A program made the position numbers and the translations under genes. The notes beneath the pieces were generated by a model that did no database searches, was not told where the DNA came from, and saw only the letters and a list, made by a program, of their open reading frames with translations. Positions 36,590 to 44,934 of a stretch of DNA of 64,000 nt are shown in pieces. How positions within the stretch are numbered: the stretch's first letter is position 1; each line of letters opens with the position of its first letter. Location: contig NZ_MRCQ01000014.1 in assembly GCF_002304005.1 (NCBI RefSeq), positions 1 to 64,000 of the forward strand, in the 5' to 3' direction. Origin of the DNA: Flavobacterium sp. ACN6 (GTDB lineage: Bacteria; Bacteroidota; Bacteroidia; Flavobacteriales; Flavobacteriaceae).

Positions 36590-38098
36590 ATGCAGTATGA
36601 TATTAGGCTCTTACAAGATATCGTAGAAAACACCCCTCTGCCCATTGCAGTTTACTCCGGGGATAACCTTACCATAGAAATGGCAAATACTGCCATGATA
36701 AATACTTGGGGTAAAGGTCCTAATATAATTGGAAAACAGTATTTGGAAGTGCTGCCTGAAATTAAAGATGATGTTTTTTTTCAGCAGGTACTCACAGTAT
36801 TGAAAACCGGTATTCCGTTTCATGGACACAATAAAAAGGTCGATCTAGTGGTGGACGGTATTTTAAAAACATATTATTTTAATTATAGTTTCATACCCCT
36901 GAAAGACCAGCAGGGAACTGTCTACGGGGTTATGAATACCGGCACGGACGTGACAGAACTTCATACAGCCAAACAGCAGGTGCAATGTGCAAAAGAAAGA
37001 CTGCAGATTGCGATAGAATCATCGGGAATAGGAATGTATGAAATAGACCTTGAATCAAAAAAAATCATAACGTGCAGAAATTTTAATTCCATCTGCTCCA
37101 TTGATTCTGATATCGCGCACCAAGAACTAATTGCCAGACTTCATCCTGAGGACCTTCCAATTCGAGAAAAAGCGCATCAAGAAGCAGAAATCACTGGAAA
37201 AATAAGCTACGAAGCCCGAATTGTCAATGAAGATCAATCAATAAGCTGGATTAAAATAGATGGTAAAATCATTAAAAATGAACAAGACATTCCCAGCACT
37301 ATAATTGGAATCATCCAAGATATCAGCGAGCAGCGACAATTTCAGCAGGAATTACAAAGACAAGTGGCGTACAGCACCGAGGAGCTCAAAAGATCTAACG
37401 ACGATTTACTTCACTTTGCCAGTGTAGTAAGCCATGATCTTAGAGAACCTGTACGAAAGATTAAAATTTTCAACACCCTGCTTCGTAATGAAAAAAACAC
37501 CCATTTTAACGATAAAAGCATAAATTATCTCAATAAAATCGATCATGCCAGCCTTAGAATGAACAATATCATTGAAGGCATCCTGAGTTATTCTACTATT
37601 GATAAAAGCAAAACGTCCATCCAGAATATTGATCTCAATGCAATAATTGAGAGCATAAAAACAGATTTGGAACTCATTATCAAAGAGAAAGGCGCCCTGC
37701 TGATTGCTAATGATCTGCCTGAAATACAAGGTGCCCCCATTCTCATTACCCAGCTGTTTTATAACCTGCTTCAAAATGCACTTAAATTCTCCAAGGCAGA
37801 CCAGCCTCCAAGAGTCATTATAAGCTGCAGCAAATCTGAAATTAATGGTGAGAATGCCGTACAGATTATAATCAAAGATAACGGAATTGGAATGGATCCC
37901 GCGTTCTCTGAAAAAATCTTTACAGCTTTTGAAAGATTAAATTCCAAAGACCAGTATGAGGGCAACGGCCTGGGCTTATCCCTATGCCGAAAAATTGTAA
38001 AGAGACATCACGGAACCATTACCGCTTATGGTGAAAAAGACAATGGTGCTGTCTTCACAGTGACCCTTCCGATAAAACAGAACGCAGAGAGTATATAA
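36590..38098 (+). CDS. PAS-domain sensor histidine kinase
   Basis: The 502-residue soluble kinase has two PAS domains (about 5-125 and 135-250), a short coiled coil, a HisKA region with phosphoacceptor His282 in FASVVSHDLREPVRKI, and an HATPase_c domain with N-box LLQNALKFSK, G1 DNGIGMD and G2 GNGLGLSLCRKIV. It lacks membrane segments, so the signal is probably sensed in the cytoplasm. No response regulator is fused. Two single-domain receivers are encoded on the opposite strand just downstream and may be partners. Confidence 0.9.
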   Translation: MQYDIRLLQDIVENTPLPIAVYSGDNLTIEMANTAMINTWGKGPNIIGKQYLEVLPEIKDDVFFQQVLTVLKTGIPFHGHNKKVDLVVDGILKTYYFNYSFIPLKDQQGTVYGVMNTGTDVTELHTAKQQVQCAKERLQIAIESSGIGMYEIDLESKKIITCRNFNSICSIDSDIAHQELIARLHPEDLPIREKAHQEAEITGKISYEARIVNEDQSISWIKIDGKIIKNEQDIPSTIIGIIQDISEQRQFQQELQRQVAYSTEELKRSNDDLLHFASVVSHDLREPVRKIKIFNTLLRNEKNTHFNDKSINYLNKIDHASLRMNNIIEGILSYSTIDKSKTSIQNIDLNAIIESIKTDLELIIKEKGALLIANDLPEIQGAPILITQLFYNLLQNALKFSKADQPPRVIISCSKSEINGENAVQIIIKDNGIGMDPAFSEKIFTAFERLNSKDQYEGNGLGLSLCRKIVKRHHGTITAYGEKDNGAVFTVTLPIKQNAESI

Positions 38099-38304
38099 TG
38101 ACTACATAAGTATGCTGCTTTTGATCTATATTAAACTGCACTATTGCAGTGAGCAGCAAAGTCTGTAATAGATTTAACTTTTATTGTGAAGCGGCGGAAG
38201 TTTCTGAGAACCTAAAAATGGATGCAGGACCGCCTTTCTGTAATCAAATGCGTTATCTTATATATTTTTTTTCAGCTGCACAAAACAAAAACTAATGCGC
38301 TGTA

Positions 38305-38742
38305 TTACTTTATATAGTTTGGAGCCACGCACTTTAGCCAGTATTCAATAACAGTTTTCATTGTCTCTTCAATTTCCTTAAAACCGGCCGGCTTTATAAA
38401 AAAGCCCTGGGCCGATTTTGAATAGGCATCCACCACGTGCTTCTGCTCAGCACTTGTGGAAAAAAACAAATAAGGAATTGTGCGCAGGCGCATACTTTCA
38501 TTTTGGTGAATCCTTTCACGAAGCTCAATACCGCTGAGTTTGGGCATGTTGATATCGGAAAAAATAATAAAAGGATCAACATCAGAAGAGGTAAGAAAAT
38601 CCAGGGCAGCCTCGCCGTCGCTGAAAAATATAATTTTATTTGGGTAGGAAAGTTTATCAAAAACTTCTTGTAAAATCTCCTGATCGTCCTGATCATCTTC
38701 GATAATAATTATGGGTCCTTTTCTGTTCATTTTATCTAGCAT
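38305..38742 (-). CDS. Single-domain response regulator (receiver)
   Basis: The 145-residue protein is a lone receiver domain: acidic pocket EDDQDD (15-20), phosphoacceptor Asp63 in IIFSDINMPKLSG, Ser/Thr switch in YLFFSTSA and Lys in FFIKPAGF. There is no output domain. Such proteins in Bacteroidota relay phosphate or control kinases by protein contact. It converges with the histidine kinase gene, 206 bases away. An in-frame ATG 12 bases further in is an alternative start. Confidence 0.85.
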   Translation of the reverse strand: MLDKMNRKGPIIIIEDDQDDQEILQEVFDKLSYPNKIIFFSDGEAALDFLTSSDVDPFIIFSDINMPKLSGIELRERIHQNESMRLRTIPYLFFSTSAEQKHVVDAYSKSAQGFFIKPAGFKEIEETMKTVIEYWLKCVAPNYIK

Positions 38743-38999
38743 CTTGGATTAATACACAACTAAAGTACATTTTTTTTTATAAAATAAACGGATAAAAGTG
38801 AGTTTACTAAACAGATTATATCGCAGAGAATAACTCTATTTTACCACATAAGTTTAAGTCTGTTTTTGGAATGGTTCACCTCTGCTAGTTTTCGAGGCAG
38901 AATCGAGGCAAAAGGCATTTTCAAAGCTAATATCCCATAAAGACTAGACCTTAAAGCTTTAGGCTGGAGCTTTGTTTGATAAGTAAAGCTTGGATATTA

Positions 39000-39374
39000 T
39001 TACAGAATTTCTTTTAATACAGCGACCAATTCATTAAAATTGCTGGGCTTTGTAATATACTGTGAGTCATTGATGATAGAGAGCCTCTCCGCTGCAGTTT
39101 CTGAATAGGAAGAATATAAAATCACTGGTATATCCTGTAATCTTACCACCTTACTCATTCTGCCAATAAGTTCATTTCCATTTAAAACCGGCATATTGAA
39201 GTCCACAAATATTAAATCTGGCAGTATTTCTAAATTTTTTAAATACTCCAGGGCCTGGACTGGATTATTTTGGACAAGGCAGTTGATATTTTTATCGAGT
39301 GAATTGACAGCCTCCAGAAATACATCGGTATCATCACTATCATCGTCTATTAGGAGTATCTTTTTATATAACAT
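39000..39374 (-). CDS. Single-domain response regulator (receiver)
   Basis: The 124-residue lone receiver domain has acidic residues IDDDSDD (9-15), phosphoacceptor Asp58 in IFVDFNMPVLNG, switch Ser in VILYSSYS and Lys in YITKPSNF. It is similar in kind to the receiver at 38305-38742 and lies 257 bases upstream of it on the same strand. Either may receive phosphate from the kinase encoded at 36590-38098. Confidence 0.85.
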   Translation of the reverse strand: MLYKKILLIDDDSDDTDVFLEAVNSLDKNINCLVQNNPVQALEYLKNLEILPDLIFVDFNMPVLNGNELIGRMSKVVRLQDIPVILYSSYSETAAERLSIINDSQYITKPSNFNELVAVLKEIL

Positions 39375-39409
39375 GGCGTTTTAGAAAAAAGAAAAAAAGA
39401 GGTTTGATC

Positions 39410-39966
39410 TCAGTGCTTTAAAAAGTGCCAGCTCTTTTTAGGATTGACCAGCTTAAAGCCGATTTTTGGAAAAAACCTGTTAATCACACTGAATAGTTTT
39501 GCATCGCCCACCCGGATAGTATAATGATCTTTGGACAAACCATGAAGGAGTCCCTGAACCATTTTTTCAACCGATATTTTCTTGTCGTTTCGCTCGGCGG
39601 TCATTTCAGTTGCCACAAGAGGCGGGATCAGTTCAAATATTTTAAGGCTGCTGCCAGTAATGCGCAGATGTTCCCTGAGCGATCGGGTATAGAAAGCCAG
39701 CGCCGTTTTTGATGAAGAATAAGTGGCTTCGATCAGCGAAGGTGTCAGGCTCAGTATCGAGGTTGTAGTAATTATAGCAGCCTCCTTTCTGGATTTCAGC
39801 ATATCCATAAAAAGATTGTTCAGCCTGTTTTAAGATTCGCACACATTTATCTCGATAACCAATATTCCTTTTTCGTTACAAAGAGCCCTTTCCAGTGCCG
39901 ATTGTTTGTTTTTTTGTCTTCGGATGCATCATTAATAAGTACGGCAAAAACACTAAAAAGCATATT
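39410..39966 (-). pseudogene. Short-chain dehydrogenase (DltE-like), decayed
   Basis: The C-terminal half reads as an SDR: EAAIITTTSILSLTPS, the catalytic YSSSK of the YxxxK motif, and a P-x-V-A-T-E-M segment. Upstream in the same frame SALERALCNEKGILVIEINVCES continues the family pattern but meets a stop codon, and before that a frame change leads to VLINDAS, a form of the SDR motif NNAG. The N-terminal glycine-rich NAD(P)-binding loop is missing. The gene therefore shows N-terminal loss, a frameshift and a nonsense codon. An ATG at 39808 would give a 132-residue remnant that is unlikely to be active. Confidence 0.75.
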
Positions 39967-39994
39967 TGAAACAAGCATTTAATAGAGAACCAAA

Positions 39995-40026
39995 ACAGCC
40001 CGCAGCATCAATATGCTGCAGGCTGT
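39995..40026 (-). terminator. Intrinsic terminator of the Svx-like gene
   Basis: ACAGCC plus GCAGCAT pairs with ATGCTGC plus GGCTGT across one mismatch, with a CAAT loop. On the minus strand the stem is followed by TTTT. It lies 68 bases beyond the stop of the Svx-like secreted protein. Confidence 0.7.
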
Positions 40027-40093
40027 GATTTCTTAAAACTGCTGAAATATTCAACTATTTATAAAAGAAGTGCTATTTAAAATAACAAATTAG

Positions 40094-42325
40094 CTACTGC
40101 TTGATAAATGATTTGTTTATTACACTTTGTCCTGCTTCAATACGAAGCAGATAAACGCCTTTAACCAATTGGCTGCAGTTGAACGGAATTTCTATTCTTC
40201 CAACATCATAACTTTGATTGGCGATAACATTTAACTTACGCCCATTAATATCAAACAATGAAACAACAACATTTTGTCTCTCGGCCTGCATAAAGGTTAT
40301 ACTGATGCTGGTTGATGCTGGATTAGGGTAAATACTCAAATCCTGTTCTGAATCAAGCACAGCTTTACTGGAAGAAAGTGTACTTACCGTGCATGTTGGT
40401 GCTGTACTAAATGCCATCTGCGCAGCCGTGAAATTGGTAAATGCTGTATTTATATCAATGTTAGAGGAATCACCGGCTCCTTTGCCATCGCATTCTGTCC
40501 TGTTATTTCTCCAATAGGGAAATTGCAGATAAACGCCCGGAGTTGAACAGCTGCCAATTTCTGCATCGCCGCCTACTACAACTGAACTTCCAAAATTTCC
40601 AGCAAACAGCATTGCATTGCCTTTAATATTAGCTGTATTAGCAGCTGATCCTCCTTCCATCCAGGCATTGCCTTCAATGACAGCATTATTAGATAACACC
40701 GCATTGTACACACATGCATTACCCCTTACAATTACATTACCGCTGATCGTTCCTCCATCTACCATTGCATATTCCTCTATGCGGGCATTCCCTGAGATAT
40801 TTCCGGCTCTGACCACTGCATACGGCCCTACATACACTGTTGATGCAACACTCGCATTATTAGAAACCCATCCTCCTCCATTGCTGTGCAGATGTCCATT
40901 TGTTTTAAGGAAACTTCTAAAATCAGCTGCGGGCTGAAATCCCTCTGGATTGGCATTAGCAATTTTTAATTCATAAGGATACCTTCTTTGTTTTGGATAA
41001 CCAACATCCATATTGTAATTTACATGGACTTTTGGTGCTGCAAAAACTACAAGATAAATATTGGTCTCAGAAGCGGTACTAAGAGCAAAAGAAGCTTCAC
41101 CATCGGTCTTATACATTGGGCTGTAACGTGATACCGTACCATCTGCTTTTGTCGTTACAAAACCATACCTCCAGCCGGCCTGAGTCGGATTTACCTCTGC
41201 ATGTCCTTTGAATTTAATGGTAACTTTCTTTTGAGTACCGCTGCAAGTGGGATACAGTGGAATTACATTGAGCCCGTAATCCTGCGGCGCCCAGTCACTA
41301 TTAGTGTAATATTGATCTGTAGTACCCGCCACTTTGGTCAGCAGTGTATACTGCCTGCTGGTATAGCGCGGCATATTGGTTTTGATGCTGTTGTATACAT
41401 TTCTAATGGTTTTTCCAAAGTTGCTGACGGCATTTATTTGGGAATTCCATTGAATGGGATAGTCAAAGGCAGGCTGCCTCTGGGCATATCCCCAAAGATA
41501 ATCATCGAGCTGCTCTTGTGTAAATCCTTTTAACCTCTTAATTGTTTGAAGGGGATGCTCTTCATTGATCGATTCTGCCCACATTCTCCTTGTGAAATCA
41601 AATCCTTCTTTTTCCTGAACATAGTACATCAAATGAAAGTTGGTATAGTGATGTCGGGTAGAGGACCACATAAAATGTCTGGTCTGTATCCATCTGGTTA
41701 AAGTACCATCAATTTCTGCCCATTGCGGGTATGCCTGAGCCCTCATAAAATTGGCATGCCCTTCAAAAAAAGGACCGCCCCAGTCGTATCCGGCAAATGC
41801 GGTTCCATTGCCCGGATTTTCCTGAATGCGCATCATCATTTGCAGTGTATGGGCAAATTCATGAGATAAGGCCCCGCCGTCTCTGGTAGCTTCCGGATGG
41901 ACAAACATTGCGCCAATGGTATTGCTAAATGAACTTGCCTGTGCAAAAGCTTCTAAGCGGGGATCCGTAGAATTCCAGGTGTTCATCATCATAATGATGA
42001 TCTTATACTTTCCAAAATTTGTTGTTGGAGCATTATTAATTAAATGCAAATCGGTTATGTAGCGTTTAAAGCTGGTTTCAAGGGTATCTGCCACAGATTT
42101 TGGGACAAACCGCAATGCAGGATCGGAATAGGATGCCGGATTGGCACCAAGCTTATCGCCCCAATAAACTACAAAATTGGTAGATTCATATTTTCTGGAG
42201 CTGGATACTTTATTGTAAAATTCATTGTTGGGATCACTCCATTCTGTGGGCGTAAAGAGCGTCTTTTGTCCAATTGCAGTATAACTGCAAATACAAAGCA
42301 GAACTTGTAAGAAAAGTTTTTTCAT
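40094..42325 (-). CDS. Secreted DUF6055/Svx-like HExxH protein with beta-helix and T9SS domain
   Basis: The 743-residue protein has a signal peptide, then a DUF6055-like domain related to Svx/AvrXca proteins. The site HEFAHTLQ (155-162) with FFEGHAN (186-192) suggests a zinc metallopeptidase. A middle beta-sandwich is followed by repeats of NA-x-V-x-G type (about 490-610, for example NARIEEYAMVDGG, GNACVYNAVLSNNAVIEGNA), which predict a left-handed beta-helix. The C-terminal 80 residues (IYPNPASTSISI to the basic end) form a T9SS sorting domain, so it should be exported to the surface or medium. Svx homologues of plant pathogens are secreted proteins of unknown target. A second HExxH protein of similar layout is encoded at 321-2933. 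Confidence 0.85.
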   Translation of the reverse strand: MKKLFLQVLLCICSYTAIGQKTLFTPTEWSDPNNEFYNKVSSSRKYESTNFVVYWGDKLGANPASYSDPALRFVPKSVADTLETSFKRYITDLHLINNAPTTNFGKYKIIIMMMNTWNSTDPRLEAFAQASSFSNTIGAMFVHPEATRDGGALSHEFAHTLQMMMRIQENPGNGTAFAGYDWGGPFFEGHANFMRAQAYPQWAEIDGTLTRWIQTRHFMWSSTRHHYTNFHLMYYVQEKEGFDFTRRMWAESINEEHPLQTIKRLKGFTQEQLDDYLWGYAQRQPAFDYPIQWNSQINAVSNFGKTIRNVYNSIKTNMPRYTSRQYTLLTKVAGTTDQYYTNSDWAPQDYGLNVIPLYPTCSGTQKKVTIKFKGHAEVNPTQAGWRYGFVTTKADGTVSRYSPMYKTDGEASFALSTASETNIYLVVFAAPKVHVNYNMDVGYPKQRRYPYELKIANANPEGFQPAADFRSFLKTNGHLHSNGGGWVSNNASVASTVYVGPYAVVRAGNISGNARIEEYAMVDGGTISGNVIVRGNACVYNAVLSNNAVIEGNAWMEGGSAANTANIKGNAMLFAGNFGSSVVVGGDAEIGSCSTPGVYLQFPYWRNNRTECDGKGAGDSSNIDINTAFTNFTAAQMAFSTAPTCTVSTLSSSKAVLDSEQDLSIYPNPASTSISITFMQAERQNVVVSLFDINGRKLNVIANQSYDVGRIEIPFNCSQLVKGVYLLRIEAGQSVINKSFIKQ

Positions 42326-42434
42326 ATTACATTTTTTAGTAGGTTAAGAATATTATTCTCCTGTAAATGTATATATGAAAATATAGTACTTATAATACAA
42401 TATTAGCTGAAATTAATACTATTTTACCTGTTTT

Positions 42435-42470
42435 AAGCTGTACAAATCACTACGCAAATTTGTACAGCTT
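42435..42470. repeat. 13-bp inverted repeat after the universal stress protein gene
   Basis: AAGCTGTACAAAT (42435-42447) pairs with ATTTGTACAGCTT (42458-42470) around a 10-base loop. It lies between the stop of the universal stress protein gene and the start of the Svx-like gene. There is no U-tract, so it may be a processing or termination structure or a binding site. Confidence 0.55.
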
Positions 42471-42494
42471 AGCTTATAGGAATCTGGTTTTATC

Positions 42495-43322
42495 TTAAAA
42501 ATTGGGTATTGACAAAAGCGGAATATCAAGACCTGCAGCCATAATTCTGGTTTTGCTGATGTGGACAAGAGAATCCCAAAAACCGTATTTCTGCGGTACC
42601 ATTACCAGAATATCGGCATCGTAATTTGTAATTTCCTGCTTGATTTCATTCACTACTGTGCTGGATCTAATACTTTTATAAACAAATTTTACATTTTCAA
42701 ATGCTTCCCTATCTTCTGCATTCCTATTTCCTTGTTCTTCAATGAGGTATTCCACTTTTTCATCTACACTGAAAAATTCTACTTCAGCCTGTAAGGCCGC
42801 TGCGATCTGCATAAACCAGCTGTATTTTTCCGCAGAGGAGAAACTCAGGCTGTCACAGGCAAAGAGTATTTTCTTGGCATCTTTAAAACGAGCATTGAAA
42901 GGCACCGCCAGAACAGGAATATTTAAATTCTTGATTACCGAAGTGGTTGTATTCCCTAATAATTCCTGCTCAAAAGTACGCTCGGCCATTCCCATCACTA
43001 CAAGGGATGCTTTTGACTGCTCTATTATATGCTGGAGCTCCTGCTCTAAAAACGAATAACTGCAGAAACATTCTACTTCAATATCAAATAATGCAGCCAT
43101 ATCTTTTCCTAAAGAGTCCAGACGGTATGCCGCGCTTTCCAGTTCTTTCTGCATGCCCTCTGCTGAAATCCTTGAATTCGAACTGTGAATTGACAAGGTA
43201 AAAGAATTAAAAAGAATAAGTTTTGATCCTATTGTTTTGGCAAGTCCTGCAGCATAGGTTACTGCATTTGCAGCTGTACCTGAAAAATTGACAGCAGCAA
43301 TTATGGGTGGAGATGGATTCAT
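42495..43322 (-). CDS. Universal stress protein, two UspA domains
   Basis: The 275-residue protein consists of two tandem Usp domains (about 5-145 and 150-275). The first has the N-terminal strand IIAAVNFSGTAANAVTYA and the VVMGMAERT...GNTTTSVIKNLNIPVLAVP block close to the nucleotide-binding pattern G-x2-G-x9-S/T. The second is more divergent. Such proteins bind ATP or AMP and help in stress survival. It lies 76 bases after the second TetR gene and could be the last gene of that transcript. Confidence 0.85.
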   Translation of the reverse strand: MNPSPPIIAAVNFSGTAANAVTYAAGLAKTIGSKLILFNSFTLSIHSSNSRISAEGMQKELESAAYRLDSLGKDMAALFDIEVECFCSYSFLEQELQHIIEQSKASLVVMGMAERTFEQELLGNTTTSVIKNLNIPVLAVPFNARFKDAKKILFACDSLSFSSAEKYSWFMQIAAALQAEVEFFSVDEKVEYLIEEQGNRNAEDREAFENVKFVYKSIRSSTVVNEIKQEITNYDADILVMVPQKYGFWDSLVHISKTRIMAAGLDIPLLSIPNF

Positions 43323-43398
43323 GATTTTAAGTTTATTATTTTATTTTTATTTTGCTTTATTTTTTCGATTTTCGGTCTGTCCAATTTCCTGTGATCCG

Positions 43399-44025
43399 CT
43401 ATTGAACCATTGATGAAATCCACAGTGGCAGCAGTTTTTTTCTTTCCCCTATCATGGTATAAAACTGCCTGTTTACAACAACTGCTGAATGAGAATGAAA
43501 TGCTGTACTGACTATGGGAAGAAGAACCATTCCAATGAGGTTCAATAGCATTTGTCCAGGATTAAAATTATTTAAGCGACTTTTCCTGAGTTCCAGCAGC
43601 TGCAGCTGGAAGCAGGAATTAAAAAGCTTTTCTTTCATAATTACAAGCACATCTATTTTGTCAGACTCCGATACTATTTCATTAAGAAGGAATATGGCGA
43701 AATCGGGTTTTTCAAGAAGCAGATGGGTATATTCCAGCACTAAAAATTCAATTTTTTCAACAGCAGTTTTTTTTCTATCATCCAATACTTCATGTAAGGT
43801 GTTAAAAAGTACCATGACATTTTGGAAGATTACCTTATTGAAAATCCTTGTCTTATTGTGAAAATAATAATTTACAAGTGACGGATTAGTTTCATTGTAG
43901 GAGCTGATATCCCATGTTTTATACGAACTGTAATCTTTGAGTGTAAAAAAGAACTTGGCTGCAGCTATAATTTTCTGCTGTCTGGTTTCTTCCATATAAG
44001 TTCTTATGGTTTTTTCTGCCTTCAT
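43399..44025 (-). CDS. TetR/AcrR family regulator (second of a tandem pair)
   Basis: The 208-residue protein has an N-terminal TetR-type DNA-binding region (QKIIAAAKFFFTL...PSLVNYYFHNKTRIFNKVI) and an all-helical ligand domain. The HTH is more divergent than in the upstream TetR but the NYYF-x2-K-x2-(I/L)F signature is clear. It starts 4 bases after the stop of the other TetR gene, so they form an operon. Two tandem TetR genes suggest a pair of sensors or a heterodimer. The promoter carries AraC-type operator site A. Confidence 0.75.
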   Translation of the reverse strand: MKAEKTIRTYMEETRQQKIIAAAKFFFTLKDYSSYKTWDISSYNETNPSLVNYYFHNKTRIFNKVIFQNVMVLFNTLHEVLDDRKKTAVEKIEFLVLEYTHLLLEKPDFAIFLLNEIVSESDKIDVLVIMKEKLFNSCFQLQLLELRKSRLNNFNPGQMLLNLIGMVLLPIVSTAFHSHSAVVVNRQFYTMIGERKKLLPLWISSMVQ

Positions 44026-44029
44026 CTAA

Positions 44030-44647
44030 TTAAAATTTTATACTGCACTTTTGGTTTCCATCTGAATACAGCTGCTTTACTCCGAAGCCATTTACAATAC
44101 CATGAAGAAAAAAACTATTGATATAGGATAGAACAGTAAATTTTTCTAAAGCTGTTAAGGAGTCGTCTTCCAAGGTCAAATCGATCTGCCTGAAATATAA
44201 CTCTCCGGTAAGCTTTCCATCAACAGATTTCCTGTAACAGCCTTCCTGGACTCCTCTTTTTATATTTTCCATAAAAAAAGGCAGGAATTTTTTGGATCGG
44301 TATTCTCTAATACAATCATTCACAGCGGGGTAAAACTTGAAAAGATCACTGATGAACACCGGAGTAAATACAGCTATATTGTTTTGTATGAACTTAAAAA
44401 AACGGATGAGATCGCAAGCGGCATCCGAGGAAGTTTCAGAAAGTGTACTTGCATATTTTTCTGTTCTGGACAGCGCATTTTCAACTATATCTTTAATTAC
44501 AGCTTCCTTATCAGAATAATACGTATAGAATGTCTTTTTGGAAATCCCGCACTGACGGCTTATAATTTCTACGGAGGTTTTCTTGATTCCCCCTTTCGAA
44601 AATAACACAGCGGCCGTTTCCAGGATTTCCAGTTGTTTGTTTTTCAT
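44030..44647 (-). CDS. TetR/AcrR family regulator (first of a tandem pair)
   Basis: The 205-residue protein has a typical TetR DNA-binding domain: ILETAAVLFSKGGIKKTSVEIISRQCGISKKTFYTYYSDKEAVIKDI. The C-terminal helical domain would bind an unknown ligand. The gene is divergent from the AraC-type gene at 44935. Its promoter has a -7 box TATCTTTG at 44781-44788 and operator site A 32 bases further upstream, the same arrangement as the RND, phospholipase and HdeD-like genes. It is therefore probably controlled with them. Confidence 0.85.
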   Translation of the reverse strand: MKNKQLEILETAAVLFSKGGIKKTSVEIISRQCGISKKTFYTYYSDKEAVIKDIVENALSRTEKYASTLSETSSDAACDLIRFFKFIQNNIAVFTPVFISDLFKFYPAVNDCIREYRSKKFLPFFMENIKRGVQEGCYRKSVDGKLTGELYFRQIDLTLEDDSLTALEKFTVLSYINSFFLHGIVNGFGVKQLYSDGNQKCSIKF

Positions 44648-44780
44648 GACTTCACCCTTTTAAATTCAAGTTTTGCTACAGCACTTTTGATCAATTAAAT
44701 GCACAATCAATACACAAATGAAAACTGACAGCTTTCACTCCTGTTACTTTAAACTTAAATTAACCTTTATACTTATTTTA

Positions 44781-44788
44781 CAAAGATA
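44781..44788 (-). promoter_or_regulatory. -7 box of the tetR pair
   Basis: Read on the minus strand, TATCTTTG matches TAnnTTTG exactly. It is 32 bases downstream of operator site A and about 135 bases before the TetR start. No -33 box is evident, as expected of an activator-dependent promoter. Confidence 0.6.
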
Positions 44789-44820
44789 TTGGCAAGTACA
44801 ACATTGAAAATGGTTGATTA

Positions 44821-44846
44821 ATCGCCAAGATTAGTTTATTTGTCGC
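44821..44846 (-). promoter_or_regulatory. Operator site A (GCGAC-N16-GCGAT)
   Basis: On the minus strand GCGAC (44846-44842) is followed 21 bases later by GCGAT (44825-44821). The spacer contains AAAC and AAT at the positions conserved in the three other sites. It points to the tetR pair and also lies 8 bases upstream of the araC -7 box, so one bound regulator could act on both divergent genes. Confidence 0.75.
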
Positions 44847-44853
44847 TTTATTT

Positions 44854-44861
44854 TAACTTTG
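44854..44861 (+). promoter_or_regulatory. -7 box of the AraC-type regulator gene
   Basis: TAACTTTG is an exact TAnnTTTG match, 73 bases before the ATG. Operator site A covers the region where the -33 box would lie, which suggests autoregulation, probably repression. Confidence 0.55.
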
Positions 44862-44934
44862 CATCTGTATTTGGGTTTATTTGGAATTGATCGAAATGAA
44901 TCCTATTTAAGACTGCATAATTTCTCAACACTGC

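Noticed and set aside
40617..40937. 106-codon plus-strand ORF opposite the beta-helix region
   Set aside because: It is a low-complexity mirror of the repeated NA-x-V-x-G codons of the Svx-like gene.
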